From Runella sp. CRIBMP (GTDB taxonomy: Bacteria; Bacteroidota; Bacteroidia; Cytophagales; Spirosomataceae), in assembly GCF_009905605.1 (NCBI RefSeq), contig NZ_JAAAKZ010000001.1, positions 620,001-684,000 of the forward strand: DNA of 64,000 nt, given 5' to 3'. The stretch's first letter is position 1. Each line of letters begins with the position of its first letter. Position numbers and translations under genes: made by a program. This document shows, piece after piece, positions 8,942-17,854 of the stretch. The notes under the pieces were generated by a model. It was not told where the DNA came from. It saw nothing but the letters and a program-made list of their open reading frames with translations, and ran no database searches.

Positions 8942-9871
8942 ATGTTTCGTCGCGACTTTGTAAAATCTGCCCTTACGGCTACGGGAGCCACGTTGGTGGG
9001 TGGCACTGCTGCCGCTTTTAATACGGCCGCTCCCAAGGCAAAAAATAACTTTAAATTGGCGTATGCTCCCCACTTTGGGATGTTTAGCAACAGCGCCGGC
9101 AAAGACCCCATTGACCAGCTCAAATTCATGGCCGACAATGGCTTCATGGCCTTGGAAGACAACGGCATGATGGGAAAACCCGTAGAGCTGCAAACCAAAA
9201 TTGGTGAAACACTGGCCAAATTGGGCATGACAATGGGCGTTTTTGTGGTAGATAAAGGCGGTAATTCTCAGAATACATTGGCGGCTGGTAAGCAAGCGCA
9301 CGTCGACATTTTTCTGGATGGCTGCAAACGCGCCGTAGAGACGGCCAAGCGTTGCAACGCCAAATGGATGACGGTTGTGCCTGGCGATTTTGAGCGCAAT
9401 CTCCCCATCGGTATCCAAACTGGCCATGTGATTGACGCTTTGCGTCGCGGAGCGGATATTTTGGCCCCGCACGGATTAACAATGGTGTTGGAGCCGTTGA
9501 GCGATAGCCCTAACTTGTTCTTGCAAACGTCTGACCAGACCTACGAAATCTGCCGCGCCGTCAATAGCCCCGCGTGTAAGATACTGTTTGACATCTACCA
9601 CATGCAGAAAACCGAAGGGCACATTATTCCGCACATTGACTGGTGTTGGAGCGAAATCGGGTACTTCCAAATTGGTGATAACCCCGGCCGTAAAGAGCCA
9701 ACTACGGGGGAAATCAATTACAAAAACGTGTTTAAGCACATTTATACCAAAATGAAGGCCAATAACCAAAACTTCATTTTCGGAATGGAACACGGCAACT
9801 CCAAGCCTGGCAAAGAAGGCGAAGAAGCTTTAATCAAGGCCTATATTGAGTCTGATAGCTTTACGGTATGA
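8942..9871 (+). CDS. Tat-exported hydroxypyruvate-isomerase-like TIM barrel
   Basis: This 309-residue protein starts with a twin-arginine-like signal 'MFRRDFVKSALTATGAT' ending near AAAFNTA. The rest is a xylose-isomerase-like TIM barrel. Visible metal-site segments are 'VLEPLSDSP' (Glu), 'ILFDIYHMQKTEG' (Asp and His), 'GYFQIGDNPGR' and 'FIFGMEHGNSK' (Glu). These resemble hydroxypyruvate isomerase and the sugar epimerase group. Export by the Tat route implies a periplasmic sugar substrate, which does not suit a phosphorylated or central-metabolic one. Bacteroidota commonly carry such exported barrels in carbohydrate loci. A second Tat-exported barrel lies at 16832-17743. A hairpin terminator follows the gene. 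Confidence 0.8.
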   Translation: MFRRDFVKSALTATGATLVGGTAAAFNTAAPKAKNNFKLAYAPHFGMFSNSAGKDPIDQLKFMADNGFMALEDNGMMGKPVELQTKIGETLAKLGMTMGVFVVDKGGNSQNTLAAGKQAHVDIFLDGCKRAVETAKRCNAKWMTVVPGDFERNLPIGIQTGHVIDALRRGADILAPHGLTMVLEPLSDSPNLFLQTSDQTYEICRAVNSPACKILFDIYHMQKTEGHIIPHIDWCWSEIGYFQIGDNPGRKEPTTGEINYKNVFKHIYTKMKANNQNFIFGMEHGNSKPGKEGEEALIKAYIESDSFTV

Positions 9872-9897
9872 TTTGCTAACTTTGGGGTCTATACTTC

Positions 9898-9935
9898 AAC
9901 GATGGCGAGGCTTTAAGCCTTGCCATCGTTAATTT
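9898..9935 (+). terminator. Rho-independent terminator
   Basis: The inverted repeat AACGATGGC (9898-9906) and GCCATCGTT (9922-9930) is extended by AGGCTT/AAGCCT inside the loop and followed by AATTTT. It ends the TIM-barrel transcript 27 bp after its stop and lies 7 bp before the methyltransferase start. Confidence 0.75.
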
Positions 9936-9941
9936 TACTGA

Positions 9942-10697
9942 ATGAAATCACTTCTCAAAAATATTGTTGGCCCGACAGGCCGCAAAAAACTTAGGGCCGT
10001 TCAGGCTTCGACTCGAGCCGCCATTTACGGACTAGGTAATGAGGTCGAATGCCCGATTTGCGGCAGTACTTATAGTCAATTTCTTCCCTTCAACCGCCCC
10101 AATGCGTTGTGTTATACCTGCAAGTCGCTCGAACGGCATCGGTTGGTGTATTTGTATCTGAAAAATAAAACGGATTTTTTTGAGGGGCCCAAAAAAGTGC
10201 TGCATTTTGCGCCCGAAAAGTGCCTCCACGACGTCATTCGGCAATATCCCAACATTGACTACCAAACCGCCGATTTGATGACGACCTACATCGACGCCAT
10301 CGGTGTCATGCCCGACCACGTCATGTCGGTGACCGACATCAAATTTCCTGACAATACCTTCGACGTCGTTATCTGCAATCACGTTTTTGAGCTCGTGCCC
10401 GACGATGCGCTCGGGATGCGCGAGATTTACCGGGTGCTCAAACCCAACGGCTACGCCATTATTCAGGGTGCGGTCAACAATAACCTTCCCCAAACCATCG
10501 AAACCCAAGACCTCAGTCCCGAAGAGCGCAAACGCATTGCGGGGGCGCACCAGCACGTCCGCCGCTACGGCCTCGACTACCGCCACCGCCTCGCCACTGC
10601 GGGCTTCCGCGTAGAAGTAAGCGACTACGTAAAAGAATTGGACTACAAACACTACGGACTCATGGCCGATGAGGAAGTGTATGTATGTTGGAAGTAG
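9942..10697 (+). CDS. Class I SAM-dependent methyltransferase with N-terminal zinc-ribbon
   Basis: This cytoplasmic protein has 251 residues. After a basic N-terminus there is a four-cysteine segment, 'CPICGS' near residue 38 and 'CYTC' about 20 residues later, that looks like a zinc ribbon. The methyltransferase core follows: 'VLHFAPEKCL' at the usual SAM glycine-loop position (the GxGxG pattern is not conserved), an acidic strand 'YQTADLM', 'FDVVICNHVFELVPDD' (motif II) and 'EIYRVLKPNGYAIIQ' (motif III), as in Methyltransf_11 proteins. The substrate is unknown. The gene is preceded by a terminator and converges on an AraC regulator. Confidence 0.8.
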   Translation: MKSLLKNIVGPTGRKKLRAVQASTRAAIYGLGNEVECPICGSTYSQFLPFNRPNALCYTCKSLERHRLVYLYLKNKTDFFEGPKKVLHFAPEKCLHDVIRQYPNIDYQTADLMTTYIDAIGVMPDHVMSVTDIKFPDNTFDVVICNHVFELVPDDALGMREIYRVLKPNGYAIIQGAVNNNLPQTIETQDLSPEERKRIAGAHQHVRRYGLDYRHRLATAGFRVEVSDYVKELDYKHYGLMADEEVYVCWK

Positions 10698-10752
10698 CCC
10701 GTTGGTCACCCTGAAAGGGGCTGAGATAGATGCTTACAGCATGATAATGCCA

Positions 10753-11634
10753 CTACACCCTCCGATTATTCTTCCTGTACACACTTGGCGTTTGGCCCGT
10801 TACTTTTTTAAAGGTTCTGGAGAAGTACGCTAGGCTTTCGAAGCCCGTTTCGGTGGCAATTTCATTGAACGTTAAATCGGTGGTAATTATTAGAAATTGA
10901 GCCCGCTCGACGCGTTTTAGTTGGATGTAGGTGGCTGGGCGCTCGCCCGTACTTTCTTTGAAGATTCGGGAAAAATAATCAGCGTTTTGGTGGACTCTTT
11001 CGGCCAAAAACGTAACGGTTAAGTGGGTTTGAAGGTTTTGTTGAATATAGCGTATCGTTTCCGAGACTTTATAGGAGAGCGTGGTTTCGGAATCAGAACG
11101 AAAGTCTTCAGTGCCGATAAAACGGGAGAGTAATTGCAAGATAATGCCCTGCGTTTCGACGTAAGCCGACAGCGATACACGGTTGTTGAGCTCCTGAAAT
11201 TCCTGAATGATGGGGCGTTTTTCGTACTCTTTTGGGTCAGTAGATTTGAATAAACCGCGCTCGGGGTTTAAGGTAATCAGGCGTTTGAAATGCCTAAAAT
11301 CGTCACTCGTGGCGGGAACTTTAAATATTTTTCGGTTGCCTACAAAAAGAGAAACCTCATCGGAAGTTGATTCTAAAATATGCAAATAGTATTGGCTCAA
11401 ATCACTAGGACAATAATAACTGCACTGTGTAAAACTCGGAATCAGGTATAAAAAATGGCCCTCAAGCGTAACGTTTTGAGTGGTATTGGAGAGCGTTCCA
11501 TGACCTTCATTAATCAGATATAATCGGTAAAAAGGACTGATAATGTGCTTATAGTTCCAGCTTTTGTTCAACTGTACATAATCCACGTTGAGCAACGAAA
11601 AAGTGGAGTTAAAAGCAAATTTGTGCGTAGACAT
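10753..11634 (-). CDS. AraC-family transcriptional regulator
   Basis: This 293-residue protein has an N-terminal cupin-like sensor region ('YRLYLINEGHGTLSN', 'GHFLYLIPSFTQ') and a C-terminal double helix-turn-helix of the AraC type ending 'FESLAYFSRTFKKVTGQTPSVYRKNN'. The segment 'ERVHQNADYFSRIFKESTGERP' is the first HTH. It is transcribed away from the PSCyt1/DUF1553 gene with about 200 bp between the starts. It is therefore the natural candidate to control that operon in response to a small ligand such as a sugar (inference). The family assignment is firm; the effector is unknown. Confidence 0.88.
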   Translation of the reverse strand: MSTHKFAFNSTFSLLNVDYVQLNKSWNYKHIISPFYRLYLINEGHGTLSNTTQNVTLEGHFLYLIPSFTQCSYYCPSDLSQYYLHILESTSDEVSLFVGNRKIFKVPATSDDFRHFKRLITLNPERGLFKSTDPKEYEKRPIIQEFQELNNRVSLSAYVETQGIILQLLSRFIGTEDFRSDSETTLSYKVSETIRYIQQNLQTHLTVTFLAERVHQNADYFSRIFKESTGERPATYIQLKRVERAQFLIITTDLTFNEIATETGFESLAYFSRTFKKVTGQTPSVYRKNNRRV

Positions 11635-11803
11635 AGAACACTGGTGATAAGATTTTTAAGAAGAATTAGGTTGTTAAACCGCTTAAATGAGGATAACCAT
11701 CAAAGTCAGTGTTCCATAAATTCAATCATAAAAATAAGCGTTAAAAGTCGGATTTGTGCAAATCTTAGTCTTGTTTGTATAATTCGAATAAATAATTAAA
11801 CTT

Positions 11804-11811
11804 TAAATTTG
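11804..11811 (+). promoter_or_regulatory. Putative -7 box for the PSCyt1/DUF1501 operon
   Basis: TAAATTTG matches the Bacteroidota -7 consensus TAnnTTTG and lies 24 bp upstream of the ATG at 11835. A TTTG at 11774-11777 could be the -33 element, but the 26-bp spacing is longer than usual. Confidence 0.4.
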
Positions 11812-11834
11812 TCAGCCTAAAATTAGAAGTCATC

Positions 11835-14800
11835 ATGCCTCGATATTATTTGCTGCTTTTTGGGATAGTGTGCCTGTCGGTGATTGGATGCTCACCCGAC
11901 CTTCCCGACGACGTGGCGGCGGCGTATAAAGAATTGCCCGACGAATTGGATTATAACTTGCACGTCAAACCTATTTTGTCGGACAAGTGCTTTGCCTGCC
12001 ACGGTCCCGACAAAGCCAAGCAAAAAGCGGGCTTACGGCTTGACATTGCCGACTTTGCCTTTGCGAATCTTCCCGAAAACCCCAATAAAGTAGCCATTGA
12101 CCCTGGAGATTTGGAAGACAGCGAGGTGTATCACCGTATCCTTTCGACTGACCCTGAGTACATGATGCCCACGCCCAATTCGCACCTGCAACTCACGGCG
12201 CAGGAGAAGGCGGTATTGGTCAAATGGATCAAAGACGGGGCCGAATACAAACCTCATTGGGCGTTTGTGGCGGCCGAAAAACCCGACGTTCCCGACGTAG
12301 AAAACGAAGATTGGGTCATTAATCCAGTAGATAATTTTATCCTTAAAAAACTTGAAGAGGAAAAATTGTCGCCCGCTAAAATGGCCGATAAAGAAACGCT
12401 GCTTCGGCGCCTTTCGCTCGATTTGACAGGGTTGCCGCCCACATTGGCCGAAATCGACACCTTTTTGAAAGATAATTCCCCCAATGCTTACGAAAAACAG
12501 GTAGACCGCTTGTTGAAATCGCCGCATTATGGCGAAAAAATGGCAGTGGATTGGTTGGATTTAGCTCGTTTTGCTGATTCCCACGGCTACACTGTAGACC
12601 GCCTGCGAGATATGTCGCCTTACCGCGATTGGGTCATTGGGGCCTTTAACAAAAATATGCCTTACGATAAGTTTATCCATTGGCAGTTGGCAGGAGACTT
12701 GATGCCCCAGCCCACGAAGGAAATGCTGATTGCCACGGCCTTCAACCGCAATCACCAGCAGAATCTGGAGGGCGGTATCATTGAAGAAGAGTTTCAGACA
12801 GAATACGTGGTAGACCGCACCAATACGTTTGGCGACGCCTTTTTAGGGCTTTCGGTGGGCTGTGCCAAGTGCCACGACCATAAGTATGACCCTATTTCGC
12901 AGAAGAATTATTACGAATTGTTCAGCTTTTTCAACAATGTGAAAGAAGCGGGGCAGATTTCTTGGGACGATGCCATGCCTTCACCCACATTGTTGCTGCC
13001 GACTTCGGAGCAGGAAAAAGTGTTGGCATTTATCAATACCCAAATCAAACAGCAGGAAGCCGTCGTAGCCCAAACAAAAACAAAGGCCGGTGGAAGTTTT
13101 GACCAATGGCTGGTGATAAACGGTCATCAAAAATTGGCCAAACAAACGATTCCACAAACGGGTTTGGTAGCCCATTTTGCTTTTGAAAATGACTTAAAAA
13201 ACAGCCTTAACCCCAAACAATCGGGCCGAATGTTGCGAGAGTCGGGCGAGGAAACGCCAGCTTTTGCCGACCGAGGGGCCGCTAAGGCCTTGACCCTCAA
13301 CGGGGACGTGTGGTTGGATTTGGATTGCGTAGGCGCTTACCGAAAATCACAACCTTTCAGCGTAGGTCTTTGGGTAAATATCCCCAAAAATCTGAAAGAA
13401 GGGGTCATTATTCACAAAAGCCAAGCGGAGCGATTGTATAATTTTAGGGGCTGGCATTTGTATTTGAAAGACAATAAGTTTGAACTCAATATGGCGCACG
13501 TTGGGCCGTCAAATGCCATTACACGCGTATCAAAGCAACCAGTGGTGCGAGATAAATGGATTCAGTTGACCATTACGTATGATGGCTCAGCGCAAGCGCA
13601 GGGGCTTCGGTTGTACTTGGATGGCAGCGAATTGGCGATGGAAACTACAATGGACCAACTCAAAAAAGACATTTTGTTTCGGTCGCGGGAGCAGTCGGGG
13701 ATTCAGGTAGGTGGATGGTGGCGCGGTTGGGGATTTACCGACGGAAAAGTGGACGATATTACGTTTTACGACCGCGTTTTGACGCCGTTTGAATTGAAAC
13801 AATTGGCCCAAAAAGCCAATTGGAACGCCCTTGCTTCGAAAACCAAAGCGCAGCTTTCGGCAGTTGAATTGGCCGATTTAAAGGAATATTACTTATCTGC
13901 CATTGAGCCGACGACCCTCATGGCGCGGCAAAAATTGCAACAATTGCGCTCAACCTTGGCCGATTCGACCGAGAAAGTGAAAGAATTGATGGTGATGCAG
14001 GAATCGCCAAAACCGAAAAAAGCGCACGTCCTTTTGCGTGGCAATTATGATGCGTTTGGCGAAGAAGTTTTTCCCAATACGCCCGAAACGATTTTAGCTT
14101 TCCCCAAAGATTTGCCCAAAAATCGCTACGGATTAGCGCAGTGGCTCACGCACGAAGACCATCCCCTCACGGCGCGGGTAGCGGTGAATCGTTTGTGGCA
14201 AAATTTCTTCGGAACGGGTTTGGTAAAAACCACTGAAGACTTTGGAAATCAGGGAGAACTGCCGAGTCATTTGGGTTTGTTGGATTTTTTAGCGGTTACG
14301 TTCAGAGAAAGCGGATGGGATGTGAAGGAGTTGAACAAACTCATCGTGATGTCGGCTACTTACCGTCAAGCCTCTCAAACAACCAAACAAGCCCGTGAAA
14401 AAGACCCCGAAAATCGTTGGTTGTCGCATGGGCCTTCCTATCGCCTCACCGCCGAAATGATTCGGGATAATGCATTGATGGCGAGTGGATTGCTGAATCC
14501 AGAAATTGGTGGCCGCAGCGTGAAACCGTACCAGCCAGAGGGACTATGGCTCATCAATAGTGCCAATTACGTGCCCGATTCGGGCGCTGCGGTGTACCGC
14601 CGGAGTTTGTACATACTGGCCAAACGCGCCGTTCCGAACCCCACCCTTTCAACTTTTGATGCCACGTCGCGGAGTTTTTGTGTGGTACGTCGTCAAAAAA
14701 CCAATACTCCTTTGCAAGCCTTGGTAACGCTCAATGACCCGACATTTGTGGAAGCCTCCAAAGTATTGGGAGAACAAATGGCCAAAACCAACGATATTAA

Positions 14801-15047
14801 ACAGGCGATTGTGGCGGTTTATCGAAAACTGACCGGACGTAGGCCGTCGCCGAAGGAAGTAGAATTGCTAGCGGGTTTACAAAAGGCTCAGCTGCAAAAA
14901 TTTAACCAAAATCCGTTGAAAACCAACGGGTGGCTTCAAGCGGGGCAATACAAAGCAGATGCGAAATTGGACGCGTCGCTTATTGCGGCCAATGCCGTAG
15001 TTGCGAGTACAATATTGAATTCAGACGCAAGTTTAACGAAGAGATAA
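11835..15047 (+). CDS. PSCyt1/DUF1549/LamG/DUF1553 cytochrome-like lipoprotein
   Basis: This 1070-residue lipoprotein (lipobox SVIGC after a short signal) has the layout known from Planctomycetes. First is a PSCyt1 heme-binding segment near residue 52 ('KCFACHGPDKAKQKAGL'), then DUF1549 ('LLRRLSLDLTGLPPTLAE', 'WLDLARFADSHGYTVD'). A second CxxCH follows ('GCAKCHDHKYDPIS'), then a LamG/concanavalin-like insert at about residues 445-660. DUF1553 closes the protein ('LTARVAVNRLWQNFFGTGLV', 'RRQKTNTPLQALVTLNDP'). The two CxxCH motifs suggest covalent heme and hence electron transfer outside the cytoplasm; the LamG part suggests glycan binding. The gene ends 16 bp before the DUF1501 gene, its usual partner. 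The function of the family is not established. Confidence 0.85.
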   Translation: MPRYYLLLFGIVCLSVIGCSPDLPDDVAAAYKELPDELDYNLHVKPILSDKCFACHGPDKAKQKAGLRLDIADFAFANLPENPNKVAIDPGDLEDSEVYHRILSTDPEYMMPTPNSHLQLTAQEKAVLVKWIKDGAEYKPHWAFVAAEKPDVPDVENEDWVINPVDNFILKKLEEEKLSPAKMADKETLLRRLSLDLTGLPPTLAEIDTFLKDNSPNAYEKQVDRLLKSPHYGEKMAVDWLDLARFADSHGYTVDRLRDMSPYRDWVIGAFNKNMPYDKFIHWQLAGDLMPQPTKEMLIATAFNRNHQQNLEGGIIEEEFQTEYVVDRTNTFGDAFLGLSVGCAKCHDHKYDPISQKNYYELFSFFNNVKEAGQISWDDAMPSPTLLLPTSEQEKVLAFINTQIKQQEAVVAQTKTKAGGSFDQWLVINGHQKLAKQTIPQTGLVAHFAFENDLKNSLNPKQSGRMLRESGEETPAFADRGAAKALTLNGDVWLDLDCVGAYRKSQPFSVGLWVNIPKNLKEGVIIHKSQAERLYNFRGWHLYLKDNKFELNMAHVGPSNAITRVSKQPVVRDKWIQLTITYDGSAQAQGLRLYLDGSELAMETTMDQLKKDILFRSREQSGIQVGGWWRGWGFTDGKVDDITFYDRVLTPFELKQLAQKANWNALASKTKAQLSAVELADLKEYYLSAIEPTTLMARQKLQQLRSTLADSTEKVKELMVMQESPKPKKAHVLLRGNYDAFGEEVFPNTPETILAFPKDLPKNRYGLAQWLTHEDHPLTARVAVNRLWQNFFGTGLVKTTEDFGNQGELPSHLGLLDFLAVTFRESGWDVKELNKLIVMSATYRQASQTTKQAREKDPENRWLSHGPSYRLTAEMIRDNALMASGLLNPEIGGRSVKPYQPEGLWLINSANYVPDSGAAVYRRSLYILAKRAVPNPTLSTFDATSRSFCVVRRQKTNTPLQALVTLNDPTFVEASKVLGEQMAKTNDIKQAIVAVYRKLTGRRPSPKEVELLAGLQKAQLQKFNQNPLKTNGWLQAGQYKADAKLDASLIAANAVVASTILNSDASLTKR

Positions 15048-15063
15048 CCGCCCGACTATCACC

Positions 15064-16578
15064 ATGTCACATCATCACGACGACGAATTTAGACTACACA
15101 CGCCTGATTTTCAGGAGTTAAATAAGCGGCTTGACCGGCGTCATTTCCTGACCAAAACCTCACTGGGACTAGGTGCATTGGCAGTGGGCTCACTATTTGG
15201 TGCAAAGCATTTGTTTGGCGCTTCACCGGGGATTAAAGAAGAAAGTTCGGCCAATCTGGAGGAAGAAATTCTGAAAGCACTACCGCACATTGCCCCTAAA
15301 GCCAAACGGGTAGTTTACCTTTTTATGGCGGGTGGGCCGTCGCAGTTTGAAACGTTTGATTATAAACCCAAACTCTACGAAATGGCGGGCCAAAACCTGC
15401 CTGATTCGGTGCGGAAAGGGCAACGGCTCACGGGAATGAGCGCTAACCAAAGTGCTTTGCCAGTGGTGCCGTCTATTTATAAATTCAATCAACACGGTAA
15501 AAATCAAACGTGGATAAGTGAACTATTGCCTTACACCGCGCAGGTAGTGGATGAACTCTGTTTGGTGAAATCCATTCATTCTGAGGCCATTAACCACGAT
15601 CCTGCAATTACGTTTTTCCAAACGGGCAATCAGCTTCCGGGGCGCCCGTCGATTGGCTCGTGGGTGAGTTATGGTCTTGGGTCGGACAACCAAAATTTGC
15701 CGACTTTCATTGTTTTGGTTTCTAAAAATGCCCCCCGTGACCAGCCCTTGTATGCGCGCTTGTGGGGCAATGGTTTTTTGCCTTCCAAACATCAGGGGGT
15801 ACAGTTTCGGTCGGGAAAAGACCCAGTTTTGTTTCTCAATAACCCTGAAGGCTACGAAGGCAACGACCGCAAGGAGATGCTAGATTATTTGACCAAACTC
15901 AACCAACTCCAAAACGAAGCTTACGGCGACCCCGAAGTGGATGCCCGGATTGCGCAGTACGAAATGGCGTATCGGATGCAGACTTCGGTGCCCGAAGTGA
16001 TGGATTTATCGGGTGAATCGGACGAGGTTTTTAACCTGTACGGTCCCGACAGCCGTGATTCGGGCACTTACGCAGCCAATTGTATCTTGGCGCGAAAACT
16101 GCTCGAAAAAGACGTCAAATTTGTGCAACTCTACCACCAAGGTTGGGATCAGCACGGCGGTTTGCCCAAAAATATTGCCAATCAGTGCAAACAGGTGGAC
16201 CAAGCTACGGCGGCGCTGATTATCGACCTCAAACGTCGTGGTATGTTGGACGATACGTTGGTGATTTGGGGCGGAGAATTTGGCCGCACGGTGTATTCAC
16301 AAGGCAAGCTTACTGCCGATAATTACGGCCGTGACCACCATCCGCGTTGCTTTACGATGTGGATGGCAGGGGCAGGAGTGAAGGCTGGAATCAGTTATGG
16401 CGAAACCGATGACTTTAGTTATAATATCATCAAAGACCCCGTTCATGTTCATGATTTTCACGCTACGTTGATGCACTTGCTTGGCGTTGATCACGAGCGA
16501 CTTACCTATAAATTTCAAGGTCGACGGTTTCGTTTGACGGATGTACACGGAAAATTGGTGAAGGGGATTTTGGCGTAG
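15064..16578 (+). CDS. DUF1501 protein, Tat-exported
   Basis: This 504-residue protein carries a Tat-type signal a little inside the N-terminus ('LDRRHFLTKTSLGLGALAVG'), as is usual for DUF1501. The body shows the family marks: 'VVYLFMAGGPSQFETFDYKP', 'QGWDQHGG', 'DTLVIWGGEFGRTVYSQG' and 'YGRDHHPRCFTMWMAGAGVK'. The metal-ligand-like His/Asp pattern resembles the alkaline-phosphatase/sulfatase superfamily, to which DUF1501 is remotely related. It is co-transcribed with the PSCyt1/DUF1553 gene; this pairing is conserved in Planctomycetes and some Bacteroidota. The two products probably act together in the periplasm, but no activity is proven for the family as far as I know. Confidence 0.85.
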   Translation: MSHHHDDEFRLHTPDFQELNKRLDRRHFLTKTSLGLGALAVGSLFGAKHLFGASPGIKEESSANLEEEILKALPHIAPKAKRVVYLFMAGGPSQFETFDYKPKLYEMAGQNLPDSVRKGQRLTGMSANQSALPVVPSIYKFNQHGKNQTWISELLPYTAQVVDELCLVKSIHSEAINHDPAITFFQTGNQLPGRPSIGSWVSYGLGSDNQNLPTFIVLVSKNAPRDQPLYARLWGNGFLPSKHQGVQFRSGKDPVLFLNNPEGYEGNDRKEMLDYLTKLNQLQNEAYGDPEVDARIAQYEMAYRMQTSVPEVMDLSGESDEVFNLYGPDSRDSGTYAANCILARKLLEKDVKFVQLYHQGWDQHGGLPKNIANQCKQVDQATAALIIDLKRRGMLDDTLVIWGGEFGRTVYSQGKLTADNYGRDHHPRCFTMWMAGAGVKAGISYGETDDFSYNIIKDPVHVHDFHATLMHLLGVDHERLTYKFQGRRFRLTDVHGKLVKGILA

Positions 16579-16831
16579 GATATTTTCGTGGAGGAAGGCC
16601 AAATTTTTCTGCTGTATTTGGGGGTTATCACTAACTACTTATCTTGCACTCAATTTTTAGCGCAAAAGCCTGTAAACTCAGTCCCAAAAGGGAGTTTTTA
16701 ACGTACGTTTGTTGATAATACTAACGAGGGTAAGAAGGCACTTCCTGATTAAAAATAACGTGTTTTTCGGCCATTGAATAGTAAAAAAAGGGGGCAAATG
16801 TGCTTCTGAATGAAAATCCCTTTTTTATCCG

Positions 16832-17743
16832 ATGGAATCATTCGAAAATAATAATTCAAGAAGAAACTTTCTGAAAATAGCCACGGGAACCGTGGCGGGA
16901 ATCGTCACATCTGGCACAGTGGCCGAAGCGGCTTTTTTTGGAGAAACCCACAGAGCATTATCCTTGCCATTAGGTATTTGTACCTCGTACGACAAAGCTC
17001 CGTTATTGAAAAGTTTGGGCTATTCGTTTATCGAAGAAAACGTCGGGCGATTCCTGATTCCTGACAAAGGTGGGGATGAGCAATACCAAAAAAACGCCGC
17101 CGCCCTTCAGACCGAGCGTTTTCCCGTTAGGTCGTATGTAAGTTTTTTTCCAGGAACCCTTAAGTCGGTAGGTAATGATACGCACCATGAGGCCATTCTC
17201 CAACGTGCCGATTTGGCCCTCAAACGCGCCAAAGAATGCGGCTCCGCCAATATCGTGTTTGGCAGCGGTGGTTCACGGTTTATTCCCGAAGGATTTGACC
17301 GTGAAAAAGCCAAGCAGCAACACATCGAATTGAGCAAAAAAATGGCTCTTTTGGCCGAAAAACATGGTGTCACATTGGCCATTGAACCACTCAACCGCAG
17401 TGAAACCAATTTTGTCAACAGCTTGGCAGAAGGCGTCGAAATCATCGAGGCCGTCAATCATCCGCGTTTTCGGCTGTTGTGTGATATTTACCACATGATG
17501 AAAGACAACGAAGGGCCCGAGCAAATTGTGAAATACGGTAAATACATCACCCATTGCCACATTGCCGAAAAGCAGAATCGTACGGCTCCCGGCGCGGTTG
17601 GTGATGATTTTAGGGAATATTTCAAAGCCTTGAAAAAGATAAAATATAAAGGTGGACTTTCAATCGAGTGCCGCTGGAAAGATTTTGACAACGAAGCCAA
17701 GAAGAGTATCGAGGTGTTGAAACAGCAGATGTCGGAAGTGTAA
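16832..17743 (+). CDS. Tat-exported sugar isomerase/epimerase-like TIM barrel
   Basis: This 303-residue protein has a twin-arginine signal 'NNSRRNFLKIATGTVAGIV' followed by a xylose-isomerase-like barrel. The expected metal-binding segments are present: 'LAIEPLNRSETNF' (Glu), 'LLCDIYHMMKDNEGPEQI' (Asp, His), 'YITHCHIAEKQNR' (His) and 'GGLSIECRWKDF' (Glu). The family includes D-tagatose/L-ribulose 3-epimerases and the enzymes that act on 3-keto-glycosides. An exported version probably works on periplasmic sugars. It is only distantly similar to the barrel at 8942-9871. It sits 253 bp after DUF1501 on the same strand and is followed by a strong terminator, so it may have its own promoter. Confidence 0.82.
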   Translation: MESFENNNSRRNFLKIATGTVAGIVTSGTVAEAAFFGETHRALSLPLGICTSYDKAPLLKSLGYSFIEENVGRFLIPDKGGDEQYQKNAAALQTERFPVRSYVSFFPGTLKSVGNDTHHEAILQRADLALKRAKECGSANIVFGSGGSRFIPEGFDREKAKQQHIELSKKMALLAEKHGVTLAIEPLNRSETNFVNSLAEGVEIIEAVNHPRFRLLCDIYHMMKDNEGPEQIVKYGKYITHCHIAEKQNRTAPGAVGDDFREYFKALKKIKYKGGLSIECRWKDFDNEAKKSIEVLKQQMSEV

Positions 17744-17766
17744 AATCTCGGAGATAATTACCCGTT

Positions 17767-17806
17767 AGCCTTTTTAAGTTTCGATAACTTGAAAAGGCTT
17801 TTCTTG
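17767..17806 (+). terminator. Rho-independent terminator
   Basis: A 14-bp stem (AGCCTTTTTAAGTT at 17767-17780 with AACTTGAAAAGGCT at 17786-17799, one G-T pair) with a 5-nt loop is followed by TTTCTTG. It ends the TIM-barrel transcript. Confidence 0.75.
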
Positions 17807-17854
17807 TCTAAATAAATACAATCGTTGAACTTTGCCAACAAACTCTTGTTTGTG

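Noticed and set aside
10032-10709. 225-residue minus-strand frame over the methyltransferase gene.
   Set aside because: It is a shadow of the methyltransferase, which has clear motifs and a start after a terminator.
10700-10760. TPP-riboswitch-like words (GGGGCTGAGATAG, later GATAATGCC) between the methyltransferase and AraC genes.
   Set aside because: The gap is between convergent genes, the ACCUGAUC core and closing stem are missing, and no thiamine gene is near. It may be chance or a decayed copy; a covariance-model search would decide.
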